Notes: generated from the letters alone by a model not told the origin. Positions 34,634-43,762 are shown, counted from the first letter of the stretch. The stretch: 64,000 bases of DNA from Streptomyces lavendulae subsp. lavendulae (GCF_002803845.1 NZ_CP024985.1:8567501-8631500), one strand, 5' to 3'. A program made the numbers and translations.

Positions 34634-37528
34634 TCACCCTCGATGGGCGGTGGCGAGGTTGGAGCGGGCGAGGAGGGTGTCGGGGTGGTCGTCTCCGAGG
34701 ACTCGTTCGTAGTCGGCGACCACCCGTTCTGCGAGTGTGAGGGCGTCTTGGTGTCGGCCGAGGTCGCTGTAGGTGGCGATGACGCAGGAGCGGGCGAGGA
34801 GGGTGTCTGGGTGGTCGTCTCCGAGGACTCGTTCGTAGTCGGCGACCACCCGTTCTGCGAGTGTGAGGGCGTCTTGGTGTCGGCCGAGGTCGCTGTAGGT
34901 GGCGATGACGCAGGAGCGGGCGAGGAGGGTGTCTGGGTGGTCGTCTCCGAGGACTCGTGCGCAGTCGGCGACCATCCGTTCTGTGAGTGTGAGGGCGTCT
35001 TGGTGTCGGCGTAGGTATCGATAAGTGGTGGCGAGATTGGCGCGGGCGCCGAAGGTGTGGGGGTGGTCGGGTTCGAGGTGTCGTTCGCGGTCGGTGAGGA
35101 CCTGTTCGGCGAGTGTGAGGGCGTCTTGGTGTCGGCCAACGTCGTTGTAGGCGCTGGCTAGGTTGGCGCGGGCGCGGATGGTGTCGAAATGGTCCTCCCC
35201 GAGGACTCGTTCGTGGTCGGTGAGGACCTGTTCGGCGAGTGTGAGGGCGTCTTGGTGTCGGCCGAGGTCGCTGTAGGTGGTGGCGAGGCTGGAGCGGGCG
35301 AGGAGGGTGTCTGGGTGGTCGTCTCCGAGGACTCGTTCGCGATCGGTGAGGACCTGTTCGGCGAGTGTGAGGGCGTCTTGGTGCCGGCCTAGGTATCGAT
35401 AAGTGGTGGCGAGGTTGGCGCGGGCGAGGATGGTGTGGGGGTGGTCGGGTTCGAGGTGTCGTTCGCGGTCGGTGAGGACCTGTTCAGCGAGTGTGAGGGC
35501 GTCTTGATATCGGCCAAGGCCGTTGTAAATGATGGCGAGGTTGGCGCGGGCGCGGATGGTGTCTGGGTGGTCGTCCCTGAGGACTCGTTCGCGGTCGGTG
35601 AGGACCTGTTCGGCGAGTGTGAGGGCGTCTTGGTATCGGCCGAGATCGTTGTAGGCGCTGGCGAGGTTGGCGCGGGCGCGGATGGTGCCAGGGTGGTCAG
35701 GTTCGAGGAGTCTTTCGCAGTCGGTGAGGACCTGTTCGGCGAGTGTGAGGGCGTCTTGGTATCGGCCGAGCTCTCGGTAGCAGCCGGCGAGGGCGGCGCG
35801 GGCGCGTATGGTGTCCGGATGGTCTGGGCCGAGGACCTTGAATGCCTGTTGGGTGAAGGGGGCCCAGTAGTCCAGAGCATCACGGTGCAATCCGCTCGCC
35901 AGGAGACTCAGGCCACCCATGAAGATCACCACGTGGATTTCGTTCTGCCAGAGGTGCTCCTCTGCGTTGCGCCGCAGGACTGCGGTGTTGGCACGTAGAA
36001 CTTGCGCGAGATCGCGATGGATGTGACGGCCGGGCTTCCAGATCTCAGTCAATGCGTGGGCGACGGTCACGGCAAGCTGCGGCCGATGGTGGCATGGGGT
36101 GGTTTCGCGGACGGCGCGGGCGGTGAGGGCGTGCATGCGGATCTGGCGAAGCGGGGTGTGCGGGTCGGAGGTGATGAGTGCGTACCGGCGGAGGACCCGC
36201 AGTGCTCGGATGATCTCTTCGGTAGCGGTTGCCGTGCTGCCATCCCCTCGTGTCGTGTTGAGGAAGTCGGTAACGGCCTGGGTAGTCCAGATGGCTTCGG
36301 GGTGACCGTCGGGGTCGAGAAGCGCCAGCAGACGCAGGAGGGGCTCGACGAGTCCGACCGGGCCGGCTTGTTGGGCGGCGGCCAGGGACAGGAGGAGCGC
36401 GGCTGTGATGTGCTGGCCGTAGAGCTCGGTGTCCGCCCAGTCGGGTAGGACGTCATCCAGGACCAGCGCCTGATCATCAAGGCGGGCTAGGTACGCCCCG
36501 CAGGCTAACTCCTCGGCCAGCAAATAGGCGGCCGCATGCCCGAGGGCCAGGGGGAGGTGTCCCAGCATGGCGGCGAGTTCAGCCTGGCGCCCGTCGAGCA
36601 GGTGACCGCCGCCGTCGCTGGCCAGCCGCTCCTCCAGGAAGGCGACTGCCTCGTTGTGAGTGTAGACGCCGACGTCGATGCGGGTTCGGCCGCCGCCGGT
36701 CAGCCGCGGATCGTGCAGTCGGGTTGTTGCCAGTGTCCACCCCACCCCCGGCCGTACCGGTGGCCACCATGGGCCGACAGCGACGGGGTCACTGATGTCG
36801 TCCAGGACCACGAGCCACGAGGACGAAGTCGTCGCAAGCCACTCCAGCAACGCCCGGGCGTCGTACTCAGGATCCTCCCCGGTAGCGCCCGCCGCCCCGA
36901 CACGTAAGGCGGCCTGGCTGTAGATGGTGACGATCTGCTGTGCTTCGCTGGCCGGAACCCACAGCACCAGCCCGGTCCCCTCGGCGACAGCCTGGTGCGC
37001 ATACTGCGTCGCGAGCTGGGATTTGCCGACCCCGCCCATTCCCGACAACACCTGCGCGGACGCTGGCCGGGCCTGCGTCAGTACGACCCCGCCACCCATA
37101 CGTACAGCGTCGATTCGCTCCCGCAGCTCCGGGCGAGACTGGAACGCTGACGCTCGCAAGGGTAGCGCTCCCACGAGCAGTCCCTGCCGCCCGGCCTGCG
37201 CAGAGGCCGATTCGCCGGCCAGGCTTTTCCGTGCGGCATGTGATGTGGCCTGCGGGGTATCCGTGCCTTCGGCCTGCCGACGCAGTTGCTGCAACTCGAC
37301 TGGATTGAGCTTCAAAACCCTGGCGATCTCTGCAATGGTCCGGGCCTTCGGCGCCACCGGCCGATTCAGAGCGTTACTCACCGTCGTGCGCCCCAGTCCC
37401 GCGTTGCGGGCCAGCAACGTCACCGTCAGCCCCGAAGCCGCCAGAGCATCCGTGAACCGCGCCTGCAACTCGCGCAGCGCCTGCTGGCACCCGCTTGACG
37501 TGTCCTGCTTCTTCTCTGTTGTGCCCAT
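34634..37528 (-). CDS. HTH / NB-ARC-type NTPase / TPR repeat regulator or sensor
   Basis: 964 residues from ATG 37528; in-frame starts at 37549 and 37561 are possible. Residues ~25-75 form an XRE-like HTH (LTVTLLARNAGLGRTTVSNA, then RTIAEIARVLKL). The NTPase has P-loop SGMGGVGKSQLA and Walker B SWLVVLDDI. After a winged-helix and helical region comes a C-terminal array of nine full and one partial 42-residue TPR units (GRHQDALTLAEQVL, DDHPDT, ARANLA). The layout is that of Streptomyces AfsR/SARP-like and NLR-like STAND proteins, where TPRs bind a ligand and ATP drives oligomerisation. Repeats 8 and 9 are identical, indicating recent expansion. Confidence 0.88.
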   Translation of the reverse strand: MGTTEKKQDTSSGCQQALRELQARFTDALAASGLTVTLLARNAGLGRTTVSNALNRPVAPKARTIAEIARVLKLNPVELQQLRRQAEGTDTPQATSHAARKSLAGESASAQAGRQGLLVGALPLRASAFQSRPELRERIDAVRMGGGVVLTQARPASAQVLSGMGGVGKSQLATQYAHQAVAEGTGLVLWVPASEAQQIVTIYSQAALRVGAAGATGEDPEYDARALLEWLATTSSSWLVVLDDISDPVAVGPWWPPVRPGVGWTLATTRLHDPRLTGGGRTRIDVGVYTHNEAVAFLEERLASDGGGHLLDGRQAELAAMLGHLPLALGHAAAYLLAEELACGAYLARLDDQALVLDDVLPDWADTELYGQHITAALLLSLAAAQQAGPVGLVEPLLRLLALLDPDGHPEAIWTTQAVTDFLNTTRGDGSTATATEEIIRALRVLRRYALITSDPHTPLRQIRMHALTARAVRETTPCHHRPQLAVTVAHALTEIWKPGRHIHRDLAQVLRANTAVLRRNAEEHLWQNEIHVVIFMGGLSLLASGLHRDALDYWAPFTQQAFKVLGPDHPDTIRARAALAGCYRELGRYQDALTLAEQVLTDCERLLEPDHPGTIRARANLASAYNDLGRYQDALTLAEQVLTDRERVLRDDHPDTIRARANLAIIYNGLGRYQDALTLAEQVLTDRERHLEPDHPHTILARANLATTYRYLGRHQDALTLAEQVLTDRERVLGDDHPDTLLARSSLATTYSDLGRHQDALTLAEQVLTDHERVLGEDHFDTIRARANLASAYNDVGRHQDALTLAEQVLTDRERHLEPDHPHTFGARANLATTYRYLRRHQDALTLTERMVADCARVLGDDHPDTLLARSCVIATYSDLGRHQDALTLAERVVADYERVLGDDHPDTLLARSCVIATYSDLGRHQDALTLAERVVADYERVLGDDHPDTLLARSNLATAHRG
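34650..35840 (-). repeat. 126-bp tandem repeats within the TPR-coding region
   Basis: Nine full units of 126 bp (42 codons) plus a partial one, highly similar at the nucleotide level. The two units at about 34675-34925 are almost or fully identical. They keep frame and encode TPR hairpins. Confidence 0.9.
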
Positions 37529-37651
37529 CGCGCCCGGCCCCCTGCACACGTCCCTGTTCAAGGATGTTCATCTTCACCCACCCGAACCCCGGCGAACAGC
37601 AGATCCGAGACGGTCAACGGCATCAAGCGACCTACTTCTTGGGAGTCCAAC

Positions 37652-37852
37652 ATGTCCGGTCTTACCACGCTGCTGCTCACCATCTGCCTCGTCATGGTCT
37701 TTGCGGTCATCGTCGCGGCAGCCGCAGGCAAGCTTGCTCGGCTTGACGGAGCCACCTATCCCGCAGCGTGCCTACGCGCGGCTGCCGCGTTCGCCGCAGT
37801 TCTCACCCTCGCCGCCGCTATCACCGCTGCGCTGGCCGCGGTGATGGTCTGA
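37652..37852 (+). CDS. Small two-helix membrane protein
   Basis: 66 residues with two hydrophobic helices (TTLLLTICLVMVFAVIVAAA and FAAVLTLAAAITAALAAVM) separated by a short charged loop. ATG 37652 is preceded by TGGGAG. It is divergent from the NB-ARC/TPR gene, with which it may share the intervening promoter region, and is followed by a strong terminator. Function is unknown. Confidence 0.65.
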   Translation: MSGLTTLLLTICLVMVFAVIVAAAAGKLARLDGATYPAACLRAAAAFAAVLTLAAAITAALAAVMV

Positions 37853-37870
37853 CCAGCCCCCTCGGTAGCC

Positions 37871-37908
37871 GAAGAAGCGGCAGGGGCACATGCCCCTGCC
37901 GCTTCTTC
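37871..37908. terminator. Strong bidirectional hairpin terminator
   Basis: A perfect 18-bp inverted repeat (GAAGAAGCGGCAGGGGCA and its complement) with a 2-base loop, between the small membrane-protein gene and the convergent DUF6882-like gene. The AAGAAG/CTTCTTC edges give short pyrimidine tracts on both sides. Confidence 0.85.
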
Positions 37909-37982
37909 GTACGCTTGCAGGTGGGCCGAGTTTGCCGTTTAACGTCCGGCCAGCATCAGCAGCCTGGGAATCCGTGCAACCG

Positions 37983-38471
37983 TCACTGTCGCTCGGCAGC
38001 GAGCGCCAGGTCATGGATCATGAAGTGGAGTTGCACGTCGTCCATCGACTCCGCCCACAGTCCCTCGGCGTCGAGCACGGAGGCCGCGACCATCCGAGCC
38101 TCAGCAACGAGTTCGGGGTCGTACGTGAAGTCTGGCCATGGAAGGACGGGGTAGTCGTTCTCCTCGCCGAACTGCCGCACCCTCTCCATGTCGCCCAGGG
38201 CGGCGTGCGGGAGTGACTCGTTCGCCCAGGACCACAGCCAGGTCTGCTGGGAAACGCTGACGCTGCCGATCACTGTGAGCCGGCCGGTGAGGAACACCTT
38301 GCCGTCGCGCGACCACGTGATCTGCGCGTCGTCCATCGACCAGTCGTATTGCACGTCTCCTGACAGGCCGAAGCGCTCGGCCATGAGCGCCTGTCGCGAG
38401 CGGGCACGCTCCCGAGCCGCGAGCACGACCGCCTCCCAGCTGGAGTGGTCATGCTTCGAGCGGTCGTCCAC
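37983..38471 (-). CDS. DUF6882-like protein of unknown function
   Basis: 162 residues from GTG 38471, with GAGGAGG six bases upstream. The family signature is a strand-rich N-terminus (SGDVQYDWSMDDAQITWSRD), a TWLWSWANESLPHAALGDME centre and an end SMDDVQLHFMIHDLAL. It is soluble, without signal or catalytic motif. A frameshifted paralogue is at 6834-7424, so the gene or its host element has been duplicated. The DUF name is from memory of the motif and should be checked. Confidence 0.7.
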   Translation of the reverse strand: MDDRSKHDHSSWEAVVLAARERARSRQALMAERFGLSGDVQYDWSMDDAQITWSRDGKVFLTGRLTVIGSVSVSQQTWLWSWANESLPHAALGDMERVRQFGEENDYPVLPWPDFTYDPELVAEARMVAASVLDAEGLWAESMDDVQLHFMIHDLALAAERQ

Positions 38472-38747
38472 GTTGCCTCCTCGTGCATAACTGTTGGCAC
38501 GATCATGCCACCCCGGCCTGGGGCCAGGGCCCCCGGGCCTGGACTTGCCAGTGTCCGGACGGACCACGCGTCGTTCATCCGGTCCGTCGGGCTTGGTTCC
38601 CTTCTGGTGATGCGCGGGCCGGGCGTATGCCTCCCCTGTGGCTAGGACTCTGCCAACGTCGTGGCGGGGTGCTGTATGGCGGTTCTTCGACCCGGGCGGT
38701 GGCTCGGGTCGCCTCAGGGCAGCCGCGTACCGAGCGGTGGGTCCTTA
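38472..38747. other. Spacer before the IS5-type element
   Basis: Promoter region of the DUF6882-like gene followed by sequence without a credible frame up to the TTA duplicated by the IS. Confidence 0.4.
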
Positions 38748-39873
38748 GAGGTCATTTTCACCTGCACTGGCCTTATATGTGCAGATTCCCGGGGTGCCGG
38801 ATCGTGATGCCGGTGACGTCGTGGAGGCGGTCGATGTCTTTGGGGCGTGTGAGGTGGCCGATGGGATGGAAGACGACCTGTTCCTGTCTCATCCCAGGAT
38901 GTCTGGCCTTGGCGGTCGTGTGCTTCCACCGTCGTGGGTGTGCGCCTGGGCGCACTCGGTCTGTCGCGGTACGCCGGAAGCATGGCGAAACGGCGCCCTT
39001 ACCCGAGTGATCTGTCCGATGCCCGCTGGGAGTTGATAGAGCCGGTGCTCTCAGCCTGGCGGTTCGAACGCCGTGGCCGGGCACTGGACTTCGGCCGGCC
39101 GCCCGAGCATGACCTGCGGGACATCATGGACGCGATCTTGTACGTGGACCGCACCGGCGTGCAGTGGCGTTACCTCCCGCACGACTTCCCGCCCTGGAAC
39201 ACGGTCTACGGGTACTTCGCCAAATGGGCCGACGAGGGCGTGTTCGCCCAGCTCAACGGCCTACTCAGGCAGCTGCTGCGGGAGAAGGAAGGGCGGGGCG
39301 GCGAACCGTCGGCCTGTGTGATCGACGCCCAGAGCGTCAAGACCTCCACCAGCGTTCACGCCGCCGACCAGGGTATCGACGCGGGTAAGAAGATCGTCGG
39401 ACGTAAGCGGAGCATCGTCACCGACACGCTCGGTCTCCTGCTGGCCGTGCTGGTCACCGCGGCCCGCGTGCAGGACTCGGTCGCTGGCACCCGGCTCCTG
39501 GACCAGGTCGCTGCCGAGCACCCCACCGTCCGCAAAGTCTGGGTCGACGGCGGCTACCGCCAGCACCTCGTCGAGCACGCCGCGACCCTGGGCATCGACA
39601 TGGAGATCACCGCCCGCAAGCCCGGGACAAGGGGTTTCACTCCGATCCCGAAGCGGTGGGCGGTCGAGAGGACCTATGGCTGGCTCATGCTCCACCGCCG
39701 CCTGGCCCGTGACTACGAAACCCTGCCCACTCGCTCCGAAGCCCTGATCAACCTCGCCATGGCTGACCTCATGGCCCGCCGCCTCACCGGCGAGAACACC
39801 GTCTCCTGGCGCGACCCGAAAAGGTCCACCAAACGGCCCGTCCCGGGATGAAACATCGGACGAAAACGACCTC
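38748..39873 (+). mobile_element. IS5-family insertion sequence with TTA target duplication
   Basis: The ends GAGGTCATTTTCACC (left) and the complement of GGACGAAAACGACCTC (right) form a ~15-bp imperfect inverted repeat. TTA stands directly outside both ends (38745-38747 and 39874-39876), the 3-bp TNA duplication of the IS427-type IS5 group. At 1126 bp with one intact transposase, the element looks recent. Confidence 0.88.
38982..39851 (+). CDS. IS5-family transposase
   Basis: 289 residues from ATG 38982. The N-terminal DUF4096-type domain (YPSDLSDARWELIEPVLSAW, then YVDRTGVQWRYLPHDFPPWN) is followed by the DDE domain: first Asp in CVIDAQSVKTS, second in VWVDGGYRQHLVE, Glu in KRWAVERTYGWLM. 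All three catalytic residues are present and the frame is unbroken, so it is probably functional. It catalyses cut-and-paste transposition of the surrounding element. Confidence 0.93.
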   Translation: MAKRRPYPSDLSDARWELIEPVLSAWRFERRGRALDFGRPPEHDLRDIMDAILYVDRTGVQWRYLPHDFPPWNTVYGYFAKWADEGVFAQLNGLLRQLLREKEGRGGEPSACVIDAQSVKTSTSVHAADQGIDAGKKIVGRKRSIVTDTLGLLLAVLVTAARVQDSVAGTRLLDQVAAEHPTVRKVWVDGGYRQHLVEHAATLGIDMEITARKPGTRGFTPIPKRWAVERTYGWLMLHRRLARDYETLPTRSEALINLAMADLMARRLTGENTVSWRDPKRSTKRPVPG

Positions 39874-39977
39874 TTAATCGGGAATAAGTCAACTCCGATC
39901 GGTGGGGGTGTGGCGGCAGGCGGCGTAGGGACGATCCACAGCGGTCAACAGGGAGTTGGCCGGGAAGGGATACAGCC

Positions 39978-40314
39978 ATGTCCGAAGAGCAGGTCACGCC
40001 CGAGGTAACCGACCTGGGGGGCAATCCCTACGTCGGACATCACCGACCTCGGCGCGATCCCGCAGACCCAGGTCACGCCTGAAGACGGTCTGCTGAGCGT
40101 GCGTTACACCGACGGCGCACCCGTGCTCGTCGTCAGCGGCGGGGACGCCATCCCGGCACAGCTCATGGTCGTGGACCAGTCCGGCCGGGTCGTCGCGTCG
40201 TACACGGGCGCCGTGACCGCGCCGGCCGTCCGTCCCAGCGGGCGGACCATTCCGACTTACGCACTCAGCAAAGACCCCGCGAACCTCGCCAAGCTCCTCA
40301 TCAATGGGGCGTGA
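39978..40314 (+). pseudogene. Frameshifted small acidic protein, possible peptide precursor relic
   Basis: ATG 39978 (GGGAAGGGA upstream) starts SEEQVTPEVTDLGGNPYVG. One base later the companion frame reads ITDLGAIPQTQVTPEDG, then RYTDGAPVLVVSGGDAIPAQ and ends PANLAKLLINGA. Joining the frames near 40035 gives ~110 residues with a duplicated EVTDLG/DITDLG element. A methyltransferase relic follows, so a RiPP-like precursor is conceivable, but no known leader motif is evident. Confidence 0.4.
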
Positions 40315-40544
40315 GCTCCGTGTAGCTCACGGACTGGCCTCCGCCCCGGTGCAGCGCGCCGCCGCTGTACCGGGGCGGCGCCACGTCCGGCGGTACCCCA
40401 GCAGGATTCTGGGGTTCGTCGGCCGGGCGTGGACGACAGTTTGCGGGGTTCGCCAGCGGTCAGGTCGGAGACCACGGCGGGGGCCGGTACGCGGGCGGCG
40501 GCGCCACCTCCAGGCGGGTGACGTGGGTGGACGGCCAGGGGGCC

Positions 40545-40860
40545 TCTGGGAGCGGGGACCAGCTTCAACGCGGGACTGCTGTGCATCCTGGCGGGGGAGG
40601 AGCAGGCCACCACGGTCGATTTCGTCCCGACCTCGCCGCCGGCGCGCAGGAGAACCTGAAGAGGGTCGGCCGGGCGCCGACGGATGGCGGCCGGGCGCCC
40701 CCTACGACGTCGTCCTGGCCACGTTCTCCGTCGACCACATCTCGCCCGAATGGCTGTCCGGGCTCCGGCCAGGAGGCGGCCACATCGCGACCCTCTGGAC
40801 GTCGGCCCTGGTGCAGTTACGGCACCCTCGAAAACGGCCCGCGTCACCAGTACTCGTCGA
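40545..40860 (+). pseudogene. Central part of a PCMT-like methyltransferase, in several frames
   Basis: Frames in sequence give TSFNAGLLCILAGEEQATTV, then RPDLAAGAQENLKRVGRAPT and GAPYDVVLATFSVDHISPEW followed by LSGLRPGGGHIATLWTS. This is the order of the SAM-binding core of protein-L-isoaspartate-methyltransferase-like enzymes often found with RiPP clusters. No single frame holds more than one motif, so the gene is dead. N- and C-terminal pieces of a similar enzyme lie inverted at 49621-50170. Confidence 0.5.
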
Positions 40861-41059
40861 GAGGTCCGCCGCATCCGTGCCGTCAAAAGGGACAGCGTCG
40901 GTCAGCTCGAACCGCTGTTGCCGACCGTCGTCGGGAGGTCTACCGCATGCGCCATCCCGGAGCCTCCGACCGGCTGCCCCACGACAGTTCACGGACGATC
41001 ACGACGTCCCCGCCACCTGCGACCACGCCGTGTCCCGGCCTGCTGGTGCTGCTGCGCGG

Positions 41060-41215
41060 CGGCCAGGTTGTTGCGGCTGGTGAGGGTGTCGGGGTGGTCG
41101 GGGCCGAGCATACTTTCGCGGGCGGCGAGCGTGGTGGCGTTGAGGTCCGCCGCTTCCTGGTGTCGCCCGAGGGCGTTCAGGGCGTAGGCGAGGTCGCTGC
41201 GGCTGGAGGCCCTCG
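41060..41215 (-). pseudogene. TPR-protein fragment
   Basis: The minus strand reads SDLAYALNALGRHQEAADLN, then ARESMLGPDHPDTLTSRNNL and AAAQQHQQAG. This is a single TPR unit of the kind in the protein at 34634, but with different surroundings. It joins on the right to a plus-strand scrap (RKQIKKAAGQLKGLRDRGWH) ending at 41320, also without a start. Relic. Confidence 0.5.
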
Positions 41216-41320
41216 CCCCGATCCGCAAGCAGATCAAGAAGGCCGCCGGCCAGCTCAAGGGCCTCAGGGACCGGGGCTGGCATCCGGGGTACCCGAAGGG
41301 GTGTCGGTTTCTGCCGTGAC

Positions 41321-41776
41321 CGAGACTCCTTCCCGAGCGAGTGCCCAGCCAATGCCCTTGGCGGATGGAGTTCCGGCGAGGGAACAGTGCCGTGCCGTGG
41401 GGCGCGGGTTGGGGGGCGGAAATCTGGGGCGCGACGTGATTTTAGGGAAATTGGTTCACCCGTGAGTGTGACGTCTGTTCGGGTGATCCGCATGGATTCC
41501 CGGCCATGACAGTCGTTTTCCGCCCAGCTCGGTCTGGTTGATGTTCCAGTGTGAGCGGAATTGCTAGAAATCTGTTCTGTCTTGTCGTCGCCGACGGCTC
41601 CGGGCGCGTCCGGGCGCGATATACGGTGCGGCGATGCCGTCTGATGAAAGAGCTAGGACGGCCGGGGGAGGCGTGTTTCGCTGAGCCTGATCCCCCGGTG
41701 TGCGGGACTCCGGGGCGGGCATGCCCCGAAGTCCCGCGGGGGTTCGACCATCGCGTACCCCGTCAAAAGGAACGAC
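41321..41776. other. Gene-free stretch with a strong hairpin at 41702-41737
   Basis: No credible coding frame. At 41702-41737 GCGGGACTCCGGGGC pairs with GCCCCGAAGTCCCGC (one mismatch, 6-base loop). It is followed by GGGGG rather than a T tract, so it could be an attenuator or mRNA-end structure in front of the small gene at 41777. Confidence 0.5.
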
Positions 41777-42025
41777 ATGATCGAACGTGCAAGTAGGCCC
41801 TTGCGGCCGGTGATCCCCCGATTTAGCATTCCGGTCCCGCCCCCGCTCGAAACACATTTCCGCGCCTTCTTTTCCGGTGTGGTGCGTTGGTCGTCGCTGC
41901 TGACGACGCTGCTTGTCGTCGGGGTGGTGACCGGGCAGCTGGACGAGTCCGCGGTACTGGCAGCCACCCCGCTGGTCCTCAGCGACCGGACGGCCCTGCT
42001 GTTCAGGGTGGCGCTGCGCCGCTGA
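41777..42025 (+). CDS. Small hypothetical protein with one hydrophobic helix
   Basis: 82 residues from ATG 41777, preceded by AAAAGGA. A basic, Pro-rich N-terminus (RPLRPVIPRFSIPVPPPLET) is followed by a hydrophobic stretch (SSLLTTLLVVGVVTG). A clear terminator follows at 42074, supporting a real short transcription unit. Function is unknown. Confidence 0.5.
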   Translation: MIERASRPLRPVIPRFSIPVPPPLETHFRAFFSGVVRWSSLLTTLLVVGVVTGQLDESAVLAATPLVLSDRTALLFRVALRR

Positions 42026-42073
42026 TGTCCCGGCCGCCGCCTCGTCTTGTGGGGCGTGTCGCGCTGAAGTGCG

Positions 42074-42110
42074 GGGCCGGGGCCGCTGCCAGCGGCCCCG
42101 GCCCTTTTCT
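42074..42110 (+). terminator. Rho-independent terminator
   Basis: GGGCCGGGGCCGCT pairs with AGCGGCCCCGGCCC around a 3-base loop, immediately followed by TTTTCTT. Classic intrinsic terminator for the small gene ending at 42025. Confidence 0.85.
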
Positions 42111-42246
42111 TCCGTAGCCCCTTCGGCCCCGACTCGTTCCGGCCCGAGTGCCGGCCTGTACCTGCACCCATCCAGCGGCATCAGATCCGGCCAAGTCCAC
42201 GGTCCGCCAACCGGACCATCCCTTGGCACCCGAGCAAGGACTTTCC

Positions 42247-42753
42247 ATGATCACGGCATTTTCCGGCCGCGTTCCCCATGCTTCCCCGGTCCTGGAGGCA
42301 TGCGGGACCGGGGCGGCCGCTCGAACGGGGCGCAAGGATGTCCGGGCCGCCGAGCAGACAGCCCGCACGGCGTTCAAGGCCCGATTCGATTCCGCCTACC
42401 GCCAGTACGCGGCCGTGCGCCTCGGAGACGATGACGCGGGGGACGTCGTCGAGGCGGTGTGGAAGCAGATCGAGCTGGGCTGGGCAGGCCTGCTGCGGTG
42501 TCCCTCGCCGGCGGGCGGCGCCTGGACACTGCTCTCCCGTGCTGTCCACGCCAGCCCGGCCAGGCCCCCCTCCCCGCTCGACAAACTCCCGCGGCCGGCA
42601 GCCGACGCCTTCCTACTGCGGCACTGCGTGGGCCTGGAAGCGGACCGGGCGGCCGAGGCGATGGGTATGGAACCGGCCGCGTTCGAATCGCTCTACCGCA
42701 GTGTCGTGCCCCGCCCCGGCAGCGGAAATCCCTCCGGCATATTTGACCGCTGA
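42247..42753 (+). CDS. Sigma-70-like (ECF-type) protein, short
   Basis: 168 residues from ATG 42247. The middle (FKARFDSAYRQYAAVRLGDD, then DAGDVVEAVWKQIEL) resembles a reduced sigma region 2. The C-terminal DAFLLRHCVGLEADRAAEAM, then GMEPAAFESLYRSVV is a region 4-like HTH (LR---GL----AA-AMG---A----L). Residues normally contacting the -10 element are not obvious, so it may be a sigma-like regulator without promoter melting. It precedes the methyltransferase gene in the same direction. Confidence 0.6.
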   Translation: MITAFSGRVPHASPVLEACGTGAAARTGRKDVRAAEQTARTAFKARFDSAYRQYAAVRLGDDDAGDVVEAVWKQIELGWAGLLRCPSPAGGAWTLLSRAVHASPARPPSPLDKLPRPAADAFLLRHCVGLEADRAAEAMGMEPAAFESLYRSVVPRPGSGNPSGIFDR

Positions 42754-42946
42754 TCACGGGACCGGCGCACTCGCGTGCGCCCTACCAGCACGAATACACA
42801 CCCGAAGAGATCTCGCCGGTTTTCCGAAGAACGAATCCACCCCGCGGCGTGGGCAGGTATTTTCACAAGGGGCTCGCCCCCTATGATGAACGCTTTTCCG
42901 CCCACGAACCCGCCAACCCCGCTACCCGCCAGCGGGGCAGGCCGCC

Positions 42947-43762
42947 GTGCCCCAGGGGGAGCCTGTGCCCATCGACGTCACCAAACCTAGTCTGGCCCGC
43001 ATGTACGACCACCTCCTCGGGGGACAGGGCGGCTACGCGTCCGACCGTCGTGCCTGCGCGGACCTGCTGGGCCTGGCACCGCGCCTTCGCGAACTCGCAA
43101 CCATCAACCGGGCCTTCCTCGGCCGCGCGGTGCGCCACCTTGCCGCCCAGCACGAGGTCCGGCGCTACCTCGACCTCGGCTCGGGCATCCCCCGCCGCCC
43201 CCACGTCCACGAGATCGCCCGCGAAGCCCGCCCCGACACCCACGTCGTCTACGTCGACAACGACCCCGTCGCCCTGGGCCAGAGCCGCTTGATCCTGGCC
43301 GAGGACGCCACCGCCGCGACCGTCCTGTGCGCCGATATCCGCGACACCGCCCGGATCCTGCGCCATCCCCGTGTCGCCCGCCTCCTCGAAGCCGGCCTGC
43401 CCGTCGCCGTCCTCTTCGGCTGGGTCCTGGAATGCATCCCCGACCGCGAGGACCCCTGGTCCCTGATCCGCGGCCTGACAGGGCGGCTGCCCAGCGGCAG
43501 CTACCTCGTCATCTCGCATCTCACCCACGACGACCCCGACATCCGGGCCGAGATCGGCGACTTCCTAAGGCACACGCTGGGTCGGCACTGGGGCAACATC
43601 CGTCCCCGCGACGACGTCGCCCGCTTCTTCGCCGGCCTCACCATGCTGGGACAGAACGCCCCCGGCGACGTGGCCCGCTGGAACCCGGGTCATCCCCCCC
43701 AGCCCGAGTCCGGCGCCCCCGCCGGCTGGGTCCAGTACGGGGGAGTGGCCCGCGTACCGTGA
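42947..43762 (+). CDS. SAM-dependent methyltransferase, DUF574 / Methyltransf_19 family
   Basis: 271 residues starting GTG 42947. Family hallmarks: KPSLARMYDHLLGGQGGYAS near the N-terminus, YLDLGSGIPRRPHVHEIARE as SAM-binding motif I, VVYVDNDPVALGQSRLIL as motif II, and the end WVQYGGVAR. Streptomyces genomes carry many copies, frequently beside XRE/DUF397 regulators as here. The substrate is unknown for the whole family. Its last 198 bp are antisense to the 3' extension of the neighbouring XRE gene. Confidence 0.88.
   Translation: MPQGEPVPIDVTKPSLARMYDHLLGGQGGYASDRRACADLLGLAPRLRELATINRAFLGRAVRHLAAQHEVRRYLDLGSGIPRRPHVHEIAREARPDTHVVYVDNDPVALGQSRLILAEDATAATVLCADIRDTARILRHPRVARLLEAGLPVAVLFGWVLECIPDREDPWSLIRGLTGRLPSGSYLVISHLTHDDPDIRAEIGDFLRHTLGRHWGNIRPRDDVARFFAGLTMLGQNAPGDVARWNPGHPPQPESGAPAGWVQYGGVARVP

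Noticed and set aside
34643..35998. Plus-strand frames with repeated VGGDDAGAGEEGVWVVVSED units resembling a repeat surface protein
   Set aside because: They are the antisense of the TPR repeats; the minus-strand reading has clear TPR consensus.
39978..40314. Candidate FxLD-type lanthipeptide precursor
   Set aside because: No F-x-L-D motif and no Ser/Thr/Cys-rich core is visible. Only the neighbouring methyltransferase relic hints at a peptide pathway.
41702..41737. Strong hairpin considered as an intrinsic terminator
   Set aside because: No T tract follows. It is listed as a structure without assigned function.
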